NCBI GenBank assembly: GCA_002104935.1
Contig: MCGT01000012.1
Location: 186,001 to 250,000, forward strand
Source: Hesseltinella vesiculosa
Taxonomy: Eukaryota; Mucoromycota; Mucoromycetes; Mucorales; Cunninghamellaceae
Direction: 5' to 3'
Length of the DNA: 64,000 nt
Positions 31,482 to 43,989 of this stretch are shown here, one piece after another (the stretch's first letter is position 1; every line of letters begins with the position of its first letter). Under the pieces are notes generated by a model. It had not been told where the DNA came from and made no database searches. It worked only from the letters and a program-made list of their open reading frames with translations. A program made the position numbers and the translations under genes.

Positions 31482-33387
31482 TTAGAACATTTTCATTTGA
31501 CGGGCTAGAGTAAACGAGATGATACCAAACACAGCTAAGCTACCAAGGATCCAGAAGAAATAGATCAAGTCGTCATAGTCCTAATAAGAGCGAGAGGCAT
31601 TCTTAGTTTGGGCTACCTTTTTTTTCTCGACCTACTTTGCCTGGCACTTTAACGTTCATCCCCCAAAGACCAGTAATCAAGTTCATTCTATAAAAGGCAG
31701 CCATGTCAATGTCGATCCTTTTTTTTTCCCAGCGGTCCAAATGTCTTAAAAAAAAAAAAGAACTTACGGCACCAGCACGGTAGCAAAGATCGTCAGGCGG
31801 CCTATGACCTGATTGGTGGCATTGGATGTCTGGGTCAACTCAATGGATACCTTGGCCAAATAATTTGTATGTGATCTTGCAAGCACAGCTTCATAATGAT
31901 TGAGGTTTTGTAACATCGTCATGATGTGATCTGGAAGAAAAACAAGGTGAGGCTGGGCCGCTGTTCCAGCAGGGAGTTACCTTGGACGTCCCCTAGATAG
32001 AGAGCGACATCGGGAATGATACGGCCGTAGACAGGAAAGAGGCATTTCCGTTGTTCGGACTGGGTGGGAGACGAAGGGGTTTTGACCAAGGTGCTGGTGG
32101 TTTCGTCATCAAACATGGAGCGTTCTTCGAAACGTTTGATCAAGGCTCGGATGACATCGGATTTGCTGGAGAGGAGACGCAGCAGCTGCATGACCCGTTT
32201 GCGGCAATGGCCGATGCTGGAGATAATGATATGCTGATCGTCGGTACCGGTGGTGGTGTGCAGGACGTATTCTTCCAAATTCTCGACCTGTTGTTCGATT
32301 TGCTGGATCAATGGGGCAAAGCTATCGGTGATTTCATCCATGAGTGCATAGTTTATCCATTCAGGCACAAGGGTAATAAAATCTTGAAGTTGATGCACGC
32401 GTTGTAATACATAATCTACATGAGGCACTTGGTCAAAATGGATCTACAGGAGAGAGTGGAAAAAAAAAAAAAAAAAAAACGTTGGTGGGGCTGCTTTAAG
32501 TCCCGCTCATTTGAACCCCCGTCTTACCGTCAGCAAGTGATGTTTGAATACAATATTATAAAAGTTGATAGGAGTAAGTTGGTTTTCGTCATGGACAAAG
32601 GCGCGGAAGGAGACAAAAAGGTAATCACGGAAAGAATCGCATTTTTCTCGTATTTCTTGATTCATTATATCTTCGGTGGTCAATGCATGGATGCCAAATA
32701 GCTAAAAAAAAATAAAGTTGGCCCTGTGCATTCGTCCTACTTTTTCAGGGGGGGAGGATTTACCTGGCTGATGGATTTCATTTCGAGAGCAGTGGGACTA
32801 GTGATGTCGAGCCAATGGTTTTCTTTTGAAAAAAGACTGGTCAGCGGCCAGTCGTCCGAGGCCAGGTCTTGCAGAGTTCTAGCTTGACGACGTCCAACAT
32901 CAGGGTGGTAATATACAAATCGATCAAGGTAGTCAAAGGCCGGCTTGAAAAAAAAAAAGGGGAAAAGTGAGCAAATCAATGGGGAGGTCCAAGTGAAAAA
33001 AAAAAAAAAGCTCCTTACCAGCCTGTGGTTGTCACCGTAGAGACTGAGTTTTTTTTCTTGTAGGTCCATGGAGACTTCCTTGACGGGTTCTTGGACTTGA
33101 AGCTGTTCGAGTATGGATGGGTTCAAAGAGAGTCTAGGGTTCCAATCGGGTGAAGAGGGGGAACAAGGTGTGGCGGTGGGGGAGGTGCTAGGGAAGCAAA
33201 CATCATCGTCGGCACGGCTGGGACGTTCTTGGAAGAGACGCTGCAGTTCATGAGGGCCAATGGCGATGAGGTCGGAGGCTATACTGGTGGATTTACTGAT
33301 GGTGTAGCGTGATATTCGTTCATCCGGTATATGGATACTTTGTAGGGAATGCTCGGTCGTGGGGACTGACAATGGCCTGCGATGCAT
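31482..33387 (-). CDS. CorA/ALR-type magnesium transporter
   Basis: Membrane Mg2+ channel of the CorA-Mrs2-Alr superfamily; yeast relatives are Alr1/Alr2 (plasma membrane) and Mnr2 (vacuole). It starts near 33387 with a Ser/Pro-rich N-terminus. Cytosolic-domain blocks follow: FDYLDRFVYYHPDVGRRQ, HWLDITSPTALEMKSISQ, LFGIHALTTEDIMNQEIREK, and helices around LVPEWINYALMDEITDSF. The C-terminus has two membrane spans: the first runs into ITGLWGMNVKVPG, with the diagnostic GMN motif, and the second is YFFWILGSLAVFGIISFTL. The protein ends RQMKMF. About seven exons, near 500 aa. Alr and Mnr2 cannot be told apart here. Confidence 0.9.
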
Positions 33388-34061
33388 ATCAACATGAAAG
33401 AAAAAAAAATGGAAGAAGGAAAAAACGGATTTGTTAAATGGATCATATATATACATATCGCTAGCATCAAAAAAAAGGGGAAGCGACATAAATAGGGGAG
33501 CGAGGGTGAAATTCAAGGGGATGATCCCATTCATACCAAATTTAACTCTTTTGTAGGATGCCTCGACCCGCATCCCCTTGTCGCTCACATTTCCTTTCTC
33601 AATGATGCATTGTCAGTGCTGATTTACATTTTTCTTCTGTTGTCCTTGACAAAGTAGAAACCAAAACAAAACAAAAAAAAAGCGGTGGTCTGTTTCCGTC
33701 CATCAGACCGATCGTTCCACCGTAAAAAAAGGAACACTCTCAAATGCATGAATTATTTTTTTTGTCACTCTGGATGGGTCGGCCATGTGGCATGAATCAT
33801 CAAAATTGGTTGGTTCCCTTTTTCCCTTTTTATGCTTTTTTTTGCTACAGGCGGGTACATTTTGTTTGCAAGTCTTGCATGAGTTGTAGTTTCGATTCGA
33901 CTACAGGGTTGTGTTACACGGCACTTCTTCTTTGGAAAAGGTTGTCAGCGACGTGTCAAGCTGCCTCGTTTGCTCCGCCTGCTCTCAATTTAACTTTCAG
34001 CAGCTCCTTATTTTTCATTTGCTCTTTCCGCTCTGTTTTTTTTTTTTTTTTTTTGAAAACG
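33388..34061. promoter_or_regulatory. Divergent upstream region of Mg2+ transporter and PDI genes
   Basis: 674 bp between divergent starts. Contains an A-tract followed by GCGGTGG at 33673-33687 and a 20-T tract just upstream of the PDI start. No known transcription-factor site could be assigned, and an unfolded-protein-response element was not evident. Confidence 0.4.
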
Positions 34062-35836
34062 ATGATTAGGTCGCTTCCCATTCTTCTGGGCAGTCTTGCT
34101 TTAGTAGTACTGGGAGATGAAGCTGTGCAAGGCCCAGCCAATACCACCCTGTCCAATGTTTTAACTTTGACCAATGATAACTTTGAGCAGGCTTTAACCG
34201 AGCATTCGCTTTTGTTCGTCAAGTTTTTCACGCCGTGGTGTGGTTATTGTCAAGCCCTCGGTAAAAAAAAAGTGACCTCCCTTTGAACCTCCTTATTTTA
34301 TGACTCATCGTCTTGATTGAATGGTCCTTTGTAGAACCCGAATATGAAAATGCAGCCGTCGCCTTGGAAAACGCCACAGTGACTCTGGCCCAGGTGGATT
34401 GTCAAGAGCAGGAGGATCTGTGCCTGGAAAACGATGTCCAGGGTTTCCCTACACTGACCCTGTTCCGTCAAGGCCTGCCTTCGGTGTATACTGGCCCCCG
34501 TGAATCTGAACCCATTGTCCAGTACGTCCAACGCCAGATGCTCCCTGTGGTCTCCAACCTAACCGATGCATGGCAAGACGACCTCGATGCTTTCATCCAA
34601 GGCGATCAAGTCGTCATTGTTGGCCAAGGCTCTGCCGATGACTATGCTCATTTCCACACCCTGGCCAATGACCTCCGTGACGAATACCGGTTTGCCTGGC
34701 AAGACCGTGCGTCTCCGTTTTCCTTGGTCCTGCACCGCCCTCACGACGACTACCAAGCCAAGTTGGACGTGCCCACCGACGTGGATGGCTCCGCCACAGC
34801 CGATGCTCCTTTGACGTGGATTCGCCGCCACGCCTCCCCTTTGTTTGGCCCCATCGGCCCCGACAACTACATGGATTACGAGGTGGCCAAGCTGCCACTG
34901 GCGTATCTGTTTGTGGAAAGCCTAGATCAGCTCGCTCCATTCGAGACCGGCCTGAACCAGCTGGCTCGCACACACCGCGGCAAAATGAACTTTGTCTACA
35001 TCGATGCTGTCCAATACCCTGAGCAAGCCGACTACCTTGGCCTGACCACCGGCACACCCGACGACGCCAGCGACGACCAAGAGGACGAGACCACCAAGAC
35101 CACCGACACAAAGTCACCCTTGTGGCCCGCCTTTGTGATCCAAACCCCCGAGGCCCAGCGGTTCGTATTCAATCAATCAGAGAGCCTGACCTGGCCTCTT
35201 GTCGAGCAGTATGTGGACCAGTTCTTGGCCGGCGCCTTGACTCCCTTTTTGCTTTCAGACCCTGTGCCTGCCGAGCCATTGGACGGCGCAGTGCAAGTGG
35301 TGGTAGGCTCGCAATTCCATGAGCTTGTGACCCGTGCCGAACAACCGGTGCTCTTTGAAGTGTATGCTCCCTGGTGTGGTCACTGCAAGGCTCTGGCTCC
35401 TGTCTACGCTCGCTTGGCTGAAGTGATCCAGAACAACAGCGTGGCCTTGACGGTGGCCAAGATGGATGGCACCACAAACGACCTGCCCCACGACCTTCCC
35501 TTTGACCTCCCCATCGACGGCTACCCCACCGTTGCTTACATTCAACACGACAAGGTCTCTGATGCCTACCATGTAGGTCTGTACGAGGGCGACCGCTCGC
35601 TGGCCGACCTGCTCCGCTTTGTCGAACAGCAACCCCAGGCTCCTACGATACCTTTGTCCGAAGACGACCGCCACTGGACCCCACCTGCGGCTGAGGATGA
35701 CGCCATTCCTGGGGAAGACGGTGACTGGCCTGAGTATGAACAAGGCGGCGAAGAAGAGGATGAAGCACCGGAGGAACACATCCAGGTCGATGAGCCTCAA
35801 GAAAGTCCAGGCCATGCTCCCCATGATGAGCTATAG
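34062..35836 (+). CDS. PDI1: Protein disulfide isomerase
   Basis: Oxidises and rearranges disulfides of proteins folding in the ER. Two exons (34062-34260, 34335-35836) join in phase to 566 aa. A hydrophobic signal peptide (LPILLGSLALVVLG) precedes the first thioredoxin domain, whose active site is WCGYC (residues 60-63 CGYC). Two redox-inactive domains follow, with an acidic insert around DDASDDQEDETTK. The second active domain has the standard APWCGHCKALAP (CGHC at about 414-417). An acidic C-terminal tail ends in HDEL, the ER-retention signal. Tyr instead of His in the first CxxC is atypical for PDI. Codon use is strongly C-biased, consistent with abundant expression. Confidence 0.95.
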
Positions 35837-35901
35837 AGGTACAAACGAAATAAAACACTGGGTTTAGTAGTTTACATAAAAAAAAAAAAGAGTACAGAGG
35901 T

Positions 35902-38900
35902 TTAAGTTGTCGATGAGGAGGCAGCAGCTGCCTCACCATGCTTGATACATTCGACCACCGACGTGCCATCTTTAAAACGCGTTTTGAATAGCACATTGGC
36001 ATTGTTGAACATGCCATCCTTCAACGACACCACCAAGAACTGTGAGCCACGGAACCGTGTGCGCAACAGCTGGCCAATGTTCTGTGTGTGCGACAGATCC
36101 AACGCTGCATCCACTTCATCTAAAATATACATGGGAGCTGGCTTGAATTGTAACAGTGACAAGATCAACGACAAGGCAATCAATGACCTATAGCAAGAAA
36201 AAAAAAAAAAAGAATCAGGTCAGCCGAGGACTTGTGCGTCTTTGTGCTGTCTTCCTACCGTTGGCCACCACTCAGTTCCGTCAAGCTTTGTTTCCAGACA
36301 CCACCCAGACACACCTTGACCTCCAGCCCTTGATCGATGGTCTTGCCGTCGGGAGGTTGTAATTTACAAGTGTTTCCCGCCAACAGATCACCAAAGATTT
36401 CAGCAAAATCCCTGTTTAAAAAAAAAAAAATGAACGCATGTCCTTTTTTGGCCCAATCCCGCCTTACTTGTTCACTTTGCGGTAAGTGCGGTCCAAGGCT
36501 TCCAATTTGTATTCTTCCAACGAGTTGATGGTTTCTTCGATTTTCTGTCGATCCTTTTGCACAGTATCCAGCATTTGCATCAACGATTTTTCCTTGGCTT
36601 CCACACTAAAAAAAAAAGGGAGAGTTGGCGTCCTTTTCTGGTCCAGGCGAGGGCTGTCTCTTTTGCTCTTACTTGTCAATCATGTTCATGACACGGACGT
36701 TGATCTTCTTGCGCATGGCATCGCGTTTGGAGACAAGCTTTTGCAAATTTTTGCGGGTGTCAGTCAGGTTGATGTTGCGGAAATCATAGGGCGAGTTGGG
36801 TTCTCCGAACAATTCGCGTTGGTCTAGGATCCAGTCATGCTCTTGCTCCAAAGACTCGATCAGCTGCTGGGCACTTTGCTGCTCCTTTTGTTGCCTTTCC
36901 AGCTCATGCTGGGTCTTTTGAAGTTCCAATTGGGCACTCTTGACCTGCTTGTCCTTTTGCTTGTGCAGGGTCTCCAGTTCGTTCATTTCTTCATTGTGTG
37001 CCTTGACAGAGGCCATTTCGGCCTTGAGCTGGGCTTTGGTTTCTTCGGATTTTATCTAACGGAAAAAAGGTGGGTCGGCTTTGATGTCGTTTTTCTAGTT
37101 GTTGCTTTACCTTGGTATCGTCCGATTCTTGCTGCAGCACGACAATGGCTTCGTTCAGGGCATCCATGGTGGCTTGACAGGACGTTAGTTCTTGGTCATT
37201 GCTCGTGGTGTCGCTTTCCAATTGTTCTAGCGGAAAAAAAATGAGTCCTCACGTGGATGATGGCCAAGCTGTTGTAGCTTACCAAGTTCGAACTCATATT
37301 TTTGCACATTATGCTGCTGCTCCTTGAGTTGGTGTTCCGATTGTTGCAATTGCCGCTTGATGTCATTGACATTTTTCTGTCATGGGAGTAAAAAAAAACG
37401 GATCAGCTGGGCAACTTGGCTCTGTGGCTTCATTACTGTCATTTCGTCCAGCTTGGATTGCTTATTGGCGTTGAAATCGTGCAGTTCACGTTCAATGCGG
37501 TTGACGTCCAGTTGGGCCTGTTGATGCTGGGCATGGGCGGCAGCAGCATTGGCTTCGTGTTCCTGCAGGAGGGCTTGGATCTGGTCGACGCGTTGAGTCA
37601 GCTGAGAATGCTTACTCTTGGACAGACGGGATTCCATCAGGTCGACTTCGTGGGTTTGCAAGTCGAGGCGTTGTTTGAGTTGCTGATAGGCGGCGATGGA
37701 ATGCTGGGCTTGGTCGAGCTGCTTATCAATGTCGGCTAGCTGGTGGCGGGCTTGCTTGATTTCCTGGCGCACCGACGTTAGCTGCTGGACCTTGATCAGC
37801 AGACCGGATGACTGCGGTTTGGAGCCACCGGAGATGGTGCCAAATGGATCATACACATCACCATCCAATGTCACCGATTTGACCCGCACACTATTGTCAA
37901 AAGTCACTCGTTTTGCTGTCTCGGCGTCTTGGCAAACCAAGGTGCTACCAAAAATCCAGTCCATGGCCACTTGTACTTCGTCATCGCAACCAACCAACGA
38001 CAACGCTAGATCCACCTTTCCTGGAGCAAGCCGTTTGGCAGTGGCCAGTTTCTAACCGGAAAGGAAAAAAAAATAATAATAAGCGGCCAACACCAAAACT
38101 GTCTTTTTGATATCTCCTACCTCGGCGGAGACTCGGAAGCCTTGGATTTTGTTGAGAGGAATCAGGGTATACCGGCGGCGTAAGCGACCACGGTCCAGCA
38201 ATTGGGAGCCGACGATTTCGTCTTGCACAACGACCTTTATATGAAAAAAGCGTCAACAAACCTCCCTTTTTGTGATTGGCGGCTTTACATTGTAGAGTTT
38301 ACCGCCAGCACAGATTTCCAGAGCAGTGGCGGCATGGAAGTTTTGCTTGTCCAAGGTGATCAGTTCGGCAACGAGGCCTTTGACTTTGGTTCGGTCGAAA
38401 TCAGGCGTAGGGTTGGTATAGTTAAAGTCAAGGTTACTGAGCTTGCGTGCCAGACCTTCTTCGCGGTCGACCAAATCATGAATCGAGTCAAGGATCTTTG
38501 AACGGCGTGAGTGTAACTCCTGTTCCTGGTCAGGGTCCCAGTTCAGCTGCGACAGTTGGACCTGTCAAAAAAAAAACAGTGGGTGAGCAACGTGAGAAAA
38601 GTGTTCCCTCCCCCCCCGAGTTCTCGACAGGAAACCATACTTGAACCGAGGCCATGGATTGCTTCTTGGCGGCAATGTCTTTGATCCAACCTTGGTCTTC
38701 CTGGGCGGTTTGGTTGGCCAGCGTGAATTTTTCGTCCAACTCTTTCTGGAGATGGTTGATGTTGAGTCGGGCTTGTTTTTCCGCGGTGGCGGATTGCATG
38801 GCTGTGTTCTTGTAAGCTATGGATGAAAAGCGCAAGCGTGAGCTCAGCATCCTCGGTTGGCGGTGTTATTCTACATTACCTTGTAGTTGTTCGCGGTAAC

Positions 38901-39554
38901 CGCTTTCGTGACCTTCCTCGGCAGTGATGCCTGTGGTCAGGGACTGGATCAAGTCCGAGGTGCGTTGCAATTCGTGGGACTTGTCGTCATAGATTTGCTT
39001 GAATTGATCATAGTCTTGTTTGATTTGTTCATAGTGTAGGCGTTTTTCTGTGATACTTTGCGACACCTAGACAAAAGGCAACGTACAAAAGCGGTTAGAT
39101 AGATGCCAACAGCAGCTTATGTGTACCTCGTTTTTGGAGGCTGTGAGCGAGGCATGTGTGGCTTCTTCTTCGATGAGTGATTTCTTTTGTAGATCGAGTT
39201 TGGTTTTCAACCGGACGAGGGCATTGGCCAAGGCGTTGGCTTGGGTTTCCAAGGCGTCGATCGTATCATTGCCCGAGTTTTGGGCGCGCCAGCGGGTGAG
39301 GGCTGATTCCTTTTCTTCCTCCAGGGCCTCCATTTCGGTGGTCAGGTGTTCGATCATGGACTTCAGTTCCTCGATACGGTGTTCGCGGGCATCGTCCTCG
39401 GGTCGGTGCAGTCGCTGGTAGTGACGGTGGTATTCATGAGACACCACCAGTCGATTCAACCGTTCCATCTCGGTCTCGGTCTTTTGATAGTCCAGGTAGA
39501 ATTGCTTTTCCGTTCGCAATTGATCTAAACGAGGCGTGATTTCTTCCCGTAAAA

Positions 39555-39587
<33 letters not shown>

Positions 39588-40369
39588 GGGGAGAGTGTCC
39601 ATGAGGTCCGTGGTGTTGCTGTTATTACTGCAGTCCTCCTTACCGAGTTAATTTCTTCGACTTTGCGTTCTTTCTTGGCCATGGTAGCAAACGCCTTGGT
39701 CTTCCGGTCCTCAAACATCTTTGTGCCAGCAGCTTCTTCGACCATGCTGAGGATTTCGGCAGGTTTCATGTTGAGGACTTTGGTAATGCGGCCCTGCATG
39801 ATCAAAAAGTGGGGATTGTTGATGTTGAGTTGGACAGACTGGAACAGATTTTGGACAGTTTGTTGTTGGGCATTGTGGCCGTTGAGAATATATTTTGTTT
39901 TGCCACTGATCAAGACCTAAAGAAAACGATGACGGGTAAGGAAGGACAAAGGCTCTAGCTTTTGGTTTTCTTGTCTGATCGGCTACTTCTTACCTGGCGG
40001 GTGACGGTGATCTGACGATAGGTTTCAAAACCCACAGGGCTTTGCTGTCGATTTTCATTGTTGAAGACGATGGTGACCGATGCTTTGGTGACACCCGCCT
40101 GACCACGTTTGTAAATCAAATCACGCAGGTTGCTGGCTCGCACCTATAAGTCCATTGGTTAAGCCATAAGGCGATGACTGCTTGAGGGAGGGGGGACTTA
40201 CATGGCTCAAGTTGGTAATCCCAAGGACAAAGCAGATCGCGTCGAGAATGTTGGATTTACCAGAGCCGTTTAAGCCAGTGATGGCATTGAACTGAGGGTC
40301 CCAGCTGGTGATGTGTGTGCGGGACACGTAGGATTTGAATCCTTCAATAATCAGCTCTTCTAAATACAT
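35902..40369 (-). CDS. SMC2: Condensin subunit SMC2
   Basis: ATPase of condensin, pairing with SMC4 to compact mitotic chromosomes. The start [18 protein letters not shown] is typical of SMC2. Walker A is GLNGSGKSN near residue 33, followed by [20 protein letters not shown]. Long coiled coils flank a hinge region ([19 protein letters not shown] near 37830). The C-terminal head has the signature [14 protein letters not shown], Walker [14 protein letters not shown] and the D-loop region, then [20 protein letters not shown]. At least 12 introns split the gene; one, at about 39557-39645, has a T28 polypyrimidine tract directly before the acceptor AG. Expected size is near 1,170 aa. Confidence 0.95.
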
Positions 40370-40641
40370 TGACTGACAAGAAGGGCTGATGAAGTGAAAA
40401 AGGAAAAGGAAAAAAAAAAAAAAGTCTGGCTTCCCCTTTTTTCCAGAAAAAAAAAAAAAAAAAAAAAAAAGACACGGTCCGCTGGCCGTGATTTTTTTTT
40501 TTGGAAATCATTTTTAATGTTTTTCTTTTAAAGTGACAAAAGATGAACAGGAAGAGAGAGAGAGAGAGAGAAAGAGAAAAAAAATAGACAAGGTTATTAC
40601 ACAAGGACACATACGCTGTACATAGAGGAAACAAAGGGAGG

Positions 40642-42623
40642 TCAAGGTAACGGTGGTGGTGGAGAGGTGGCCTGGGAAGATCGATCGTCTCGAAAGAGAA
40701 AGACAGGACTTGGGTAACTGGCAAGGCCGTGGTTGATGGAGCGGGTGATGGAGGCGGTGAGGATGACGTCGTTTTGAAGCTGGGTAAGGCGGTGTTCGGG
40801 CTGAGAAAAGGTGTTTTCGTGGATGCGAAGGAAGTCTTCGATTTCTTTTTGCCGTTGCTGGATATATTGGATGGTGTGCTGATGGATGGGTAGAAGACGG
40901 GTGGCGCCAGTGTCGGTGACGTAGGTGATGGGCATTTTTTCTAGGCGTCGGTAGACAGTGTAGGCGCTGGGGCGTCGGGCGGGGTCGGCTTGCAGGCAGT
41001 CCTTGTAGAGCTTTTCCCATTCGGGTAGGATGCCGGGAATAGGCTCAATGCGAAAGACCCATGGATCGACAGGGGCATTGGCGGGGAAGGTCAGGCGGGA
41101 GATCAGTTGCCAGAGGATGACGCCGAGAGCATAGACATCGGCTTCGGTGGTAGGGCCGGTGATGCCTTGGGCGACTTCGGGAGAGACGTAGGGCCAGCGG
41201 CCGCTCATGCCGCCTTTCCGATTGACATGGGCATGGTAGGGCATGACGGAGGTGGGGTATGGGCTGGCCAGATGAGATGGCTGGAGGGAGTGAGAGGAAG
41301 TGGGTAGACAGAAAGGGGAATGGGCAGAAGAGGAGGCTGGGTCGTCTTGGGGAGAGGTCGGAGGGGTGGGGGCAGGGGTGGCGGTAGTGGTGGTTGGATA
41401 GGGATGGTGTAGGTGATGTGAGTGGCGGTGGTGGTGGGTGATGGTGGAGGGTGAGGGTATGACGGAGGATGAGGGTGGTTTGCGTTGCATGAAGGTGGCG
41501 TCGACCAACTCTCCGATGCTGTCGTCAAAGTTGAAGAGGATGTTGCGTGGATGGACGTTGCCGTGGATATATTCCCAATGAAGATCCTTGATGGCTTTGG
41601 TGATGCTGAGGGCCAGTCGTTGAGGTTTTTGATAGTCGACTGGGATCATCTGCTGCAGGCTGTTTTCCAGGTTGCCCAGGGTGGCCTTGCGCATGACCAT
41701 CATGACGTAACTGTAGCCTGTACGTTGATCCATATGAACTGTCAGGCCATAGAGAGGAATGGTCGAGGCAATCAGGCTTGGGTCGACATCGAATTTCTAC
41801 AGAAGACATCCATGAGAAGCTAAAAAAGAGTCGTGTGTCGGGTGTACCTCGTTGGTAGGGTCATAGGTCAGTCCTTTCAAAAAGACGACATCCCATCGTT
41901 CTGGGATTTTTGCATCTTTCTGCCGATAGGGAGGGACAAACCGGGCGAAATAGGACGACGCCAGCCGATCCCCAACTTCCATATGGGTTTTGAGTTCTTC
42001 CTTTTCGCTGAACCAGGACGGAGGGAAAAAAGGGATGGTGTTGAGGCGCATGGTGCCGGCGTTGGACAGCATTTTGTTTGATTTTTGCCAACTGAGTAGG
42101 TAACCACAGATACGTTTGAGGAGGTCTTGGTGATGAGGATGAATGTGGTGTTTTCGAGCCAGGAGGTCCAAGTAGGGTATCAGACTGTCGACAGTGTAAG
42201 GGTCCTCTTCGAGTAACATGGTGTCAAGGCGGTGAAGGGTCCAGTTCCAAGCATGCTCCAGAGATAAAATGACGTTCCATTTTTGATACCATTGGTCATG
42301 AATGTCCCATACCTACATGGTCAACATGTTAGTTCACCTGTCAAAAACAACAACAACCAAAAAAAAACCAAACAAATTCAAACACGCTTTTTTTTTTTTT
42401 TTTCTCATGGCTCCATTACATAACGACCAAACTTTGGATGCATTTCATATTGAGCAGACCGATCCTGTCTAAACCGTTCAAAAGCCAAGGAAAAGTCTCT
42501 TTCCATAAAGGAATCTGCAGGGAGTCCTTCCAAATCCAAACAAGCAGGGTATTTTCGGATTAGAGGTCTTGCATATTCTTCAAAGAAGTGAGCATCGCAC
42601 GGTAGCAAATGATTTCCAAGCAT
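40642..42623 (-). CDS. Protein kinase-like protein, predicted pseudokinase
   Basis: Three exons (42623-42420, 42312-41848, 41796-40642) join in phase to 607 aa. The first 200 residues are a helical region I do not recognise (MLGNHLLPCDAHFFEEYARP, LEHAWNWTLHRLDTMLLEED). A kinase fold follows: VVFLKGL (likely beta-3 Lys), then YIHGNVHPRNILF where HRDxKxxN is expected, and LVDATF where DFG is expected. The catalytic Asp of HRD is thus Asn. Later parts are normal: WPYVSPEVAQG, DVYALGVILWQL and ADPARRPSAYTVYRRLE. A His/Pro/Ser-rich insert of about 90 residues separates the DFG-like site from the SPE motif. Probably a scaffold or regulator rather than an active kinase. Confidence 0.75.
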
Positions 42624-43129
42624 CTATTAAAAATAAACGAGAAAGAGGAAAAAAAGGATTTTCTCTTGACACAGTGCAATACAGTTTTGAAAAGTTATAA
42701 GAGAGTAATGTAAACAAGTGGTGAAATGGATCGAGGTAGGTGGAAAAGAAGGGGGGGGGGAAAGCCTAAAACCAAGAAGATAAGTTTTTTTTTTCCTGGT
42801 TTTTTTCTTTTGCGCGTATTGTTTTAAAACAGACTCAGCTTACCTTTTTTTTTTTTTTTTTGTCTATAAAACTATCAAAATCAAACCGCTGTTAATGATG
42901 TAAAGAATGTTGTCAAGTACCTAACAATGCAACATAAAAGTCAATGGAGAAGAAAAAAGAAAAAGAGGCACAAAAATAAAAAAGATATAAAAGCAAGCAA
43001 AAAAAAGGAGTAAAGAGACCAAAGGATCCAGACCCCCCTCGAAGCTTTTATATTGTTTTTTTTTTTTTATTTTGGCCCTCGGCTAAATTTCAATCATGCA
43101 AAAATTCAAACTACTTTCTAAAAACGCAA
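42624..43129. other. Spacer, no confident gene
   Basis: AT-rich, with poly-T tracts and a GGGGGGGGG run near 42756. A hydrophobic open piece (VLDNILYIINSGLILIVL) lies at about 42922-42867 on the minus strand but has no supported link to the small gene upstream. Confidence 0.4.
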
Positions 43130-43396
43130 TCACTGTGGTGTTCCTAAGTTTCCAATAGACAGTTAATTTCATATTAGAGGGTACTTTTGTCCTTTACCTT
43201 CAGCATTTCTACGCAGTTCGACCAAGAAATCTCTTAATCGGGCACGTAGTTTGGTGACCAAAGGTGCTTCATCCTTGTCAGGTGGAGGCATTTGATCCAA
43301 GAGAAGTTCAGCCTCATCAATCGTTCTAAAAAAGGTTAATCAGCGCTAGCCAATCATCTTTTGTATGCCTTACAAGACAAGAGGACCTCGATTCAT
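43130..43396 (-). CDS. 54-aa protein encoded by three tiny exons, unknown function
   Basis: Start at 43396 (MNRGPLVL). Exons 43396-43374 (23 nt), 43325-43198 (128 nt) and 43143-43130 (14 nt, stop TGA) have canonical GTAAGG...TTTTAG and GTAAAG...ACTTAG introns of 48 and 54 nt, and sum to 55 codons in phase. The protein is acidic then basic: TIDEAELLLDQMPPPDKDEA, followed by an amphipathic helix KLRARLRDFLVELRR. It is too short to appear as a long open frame. No family was recognised. A larger gene sharing the exon 2 frame cannot be excluded; reading through the second intron would end after GKGQKYPLI. Confidence 0.5.
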
Positions 43397-43989
43397 GGCT
43401 TTGAAGTGAAAAAAAGTAAAAAAGAAAAACAAGGAAAAGCGGAGGATTTGTTCATGGGTGAATGCGGGGGGTAGAAAAATCTGACTTGTGACGCCTTTGT
43501 GGGTGACACTCTACCTCTTTTGGACACCACCCAAGAGGGCTGGACCACTTTGTCAAGTGTTTGGTATAAAAAAACCCATGGTGCCACCTCATCTACCCAT
43601 GGGTCATACAAATAAAATGAACTTTTAAAGAAGTTGTCAGTCCTCCTCTTTGAAAGGAGTCCCATTTTGTTTTTGTATCACTTTTCTCCTCGTTTCAAAA
43701 GGGTCTGGATCATCCTTTGGGCTTCAAATGGAAAAGAAAGCGAACCTTCCATGCCTTCATTGCTGCTGAGCCAAGGCTGAAAAATTTCCCAATTTCCCCG
43801 AGGACCACGGGTTTTCAACCATTGCCCAGATCAAACCATTTATTCTAAGCCCGTAAAAAAAAAAGATATACATGAGACAATATGAAAACAAGGAGGTCAG
43901 TAATGTAGGACTAAAATAAAAATAAGGGGGACCAGAAGAAAAAAAAGGGACCTAAGCAATGGGATATCACAAAAAAAAAAAAAAAAGAA
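43397..43989. other. Spacer, no gene seen
   Basis: Upstream of the 54-aa gene and downstream of GRR1. The open frame at 43393-43665 (minus) ends in low-complexity sequence and has no support. Confidence 0.4.
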
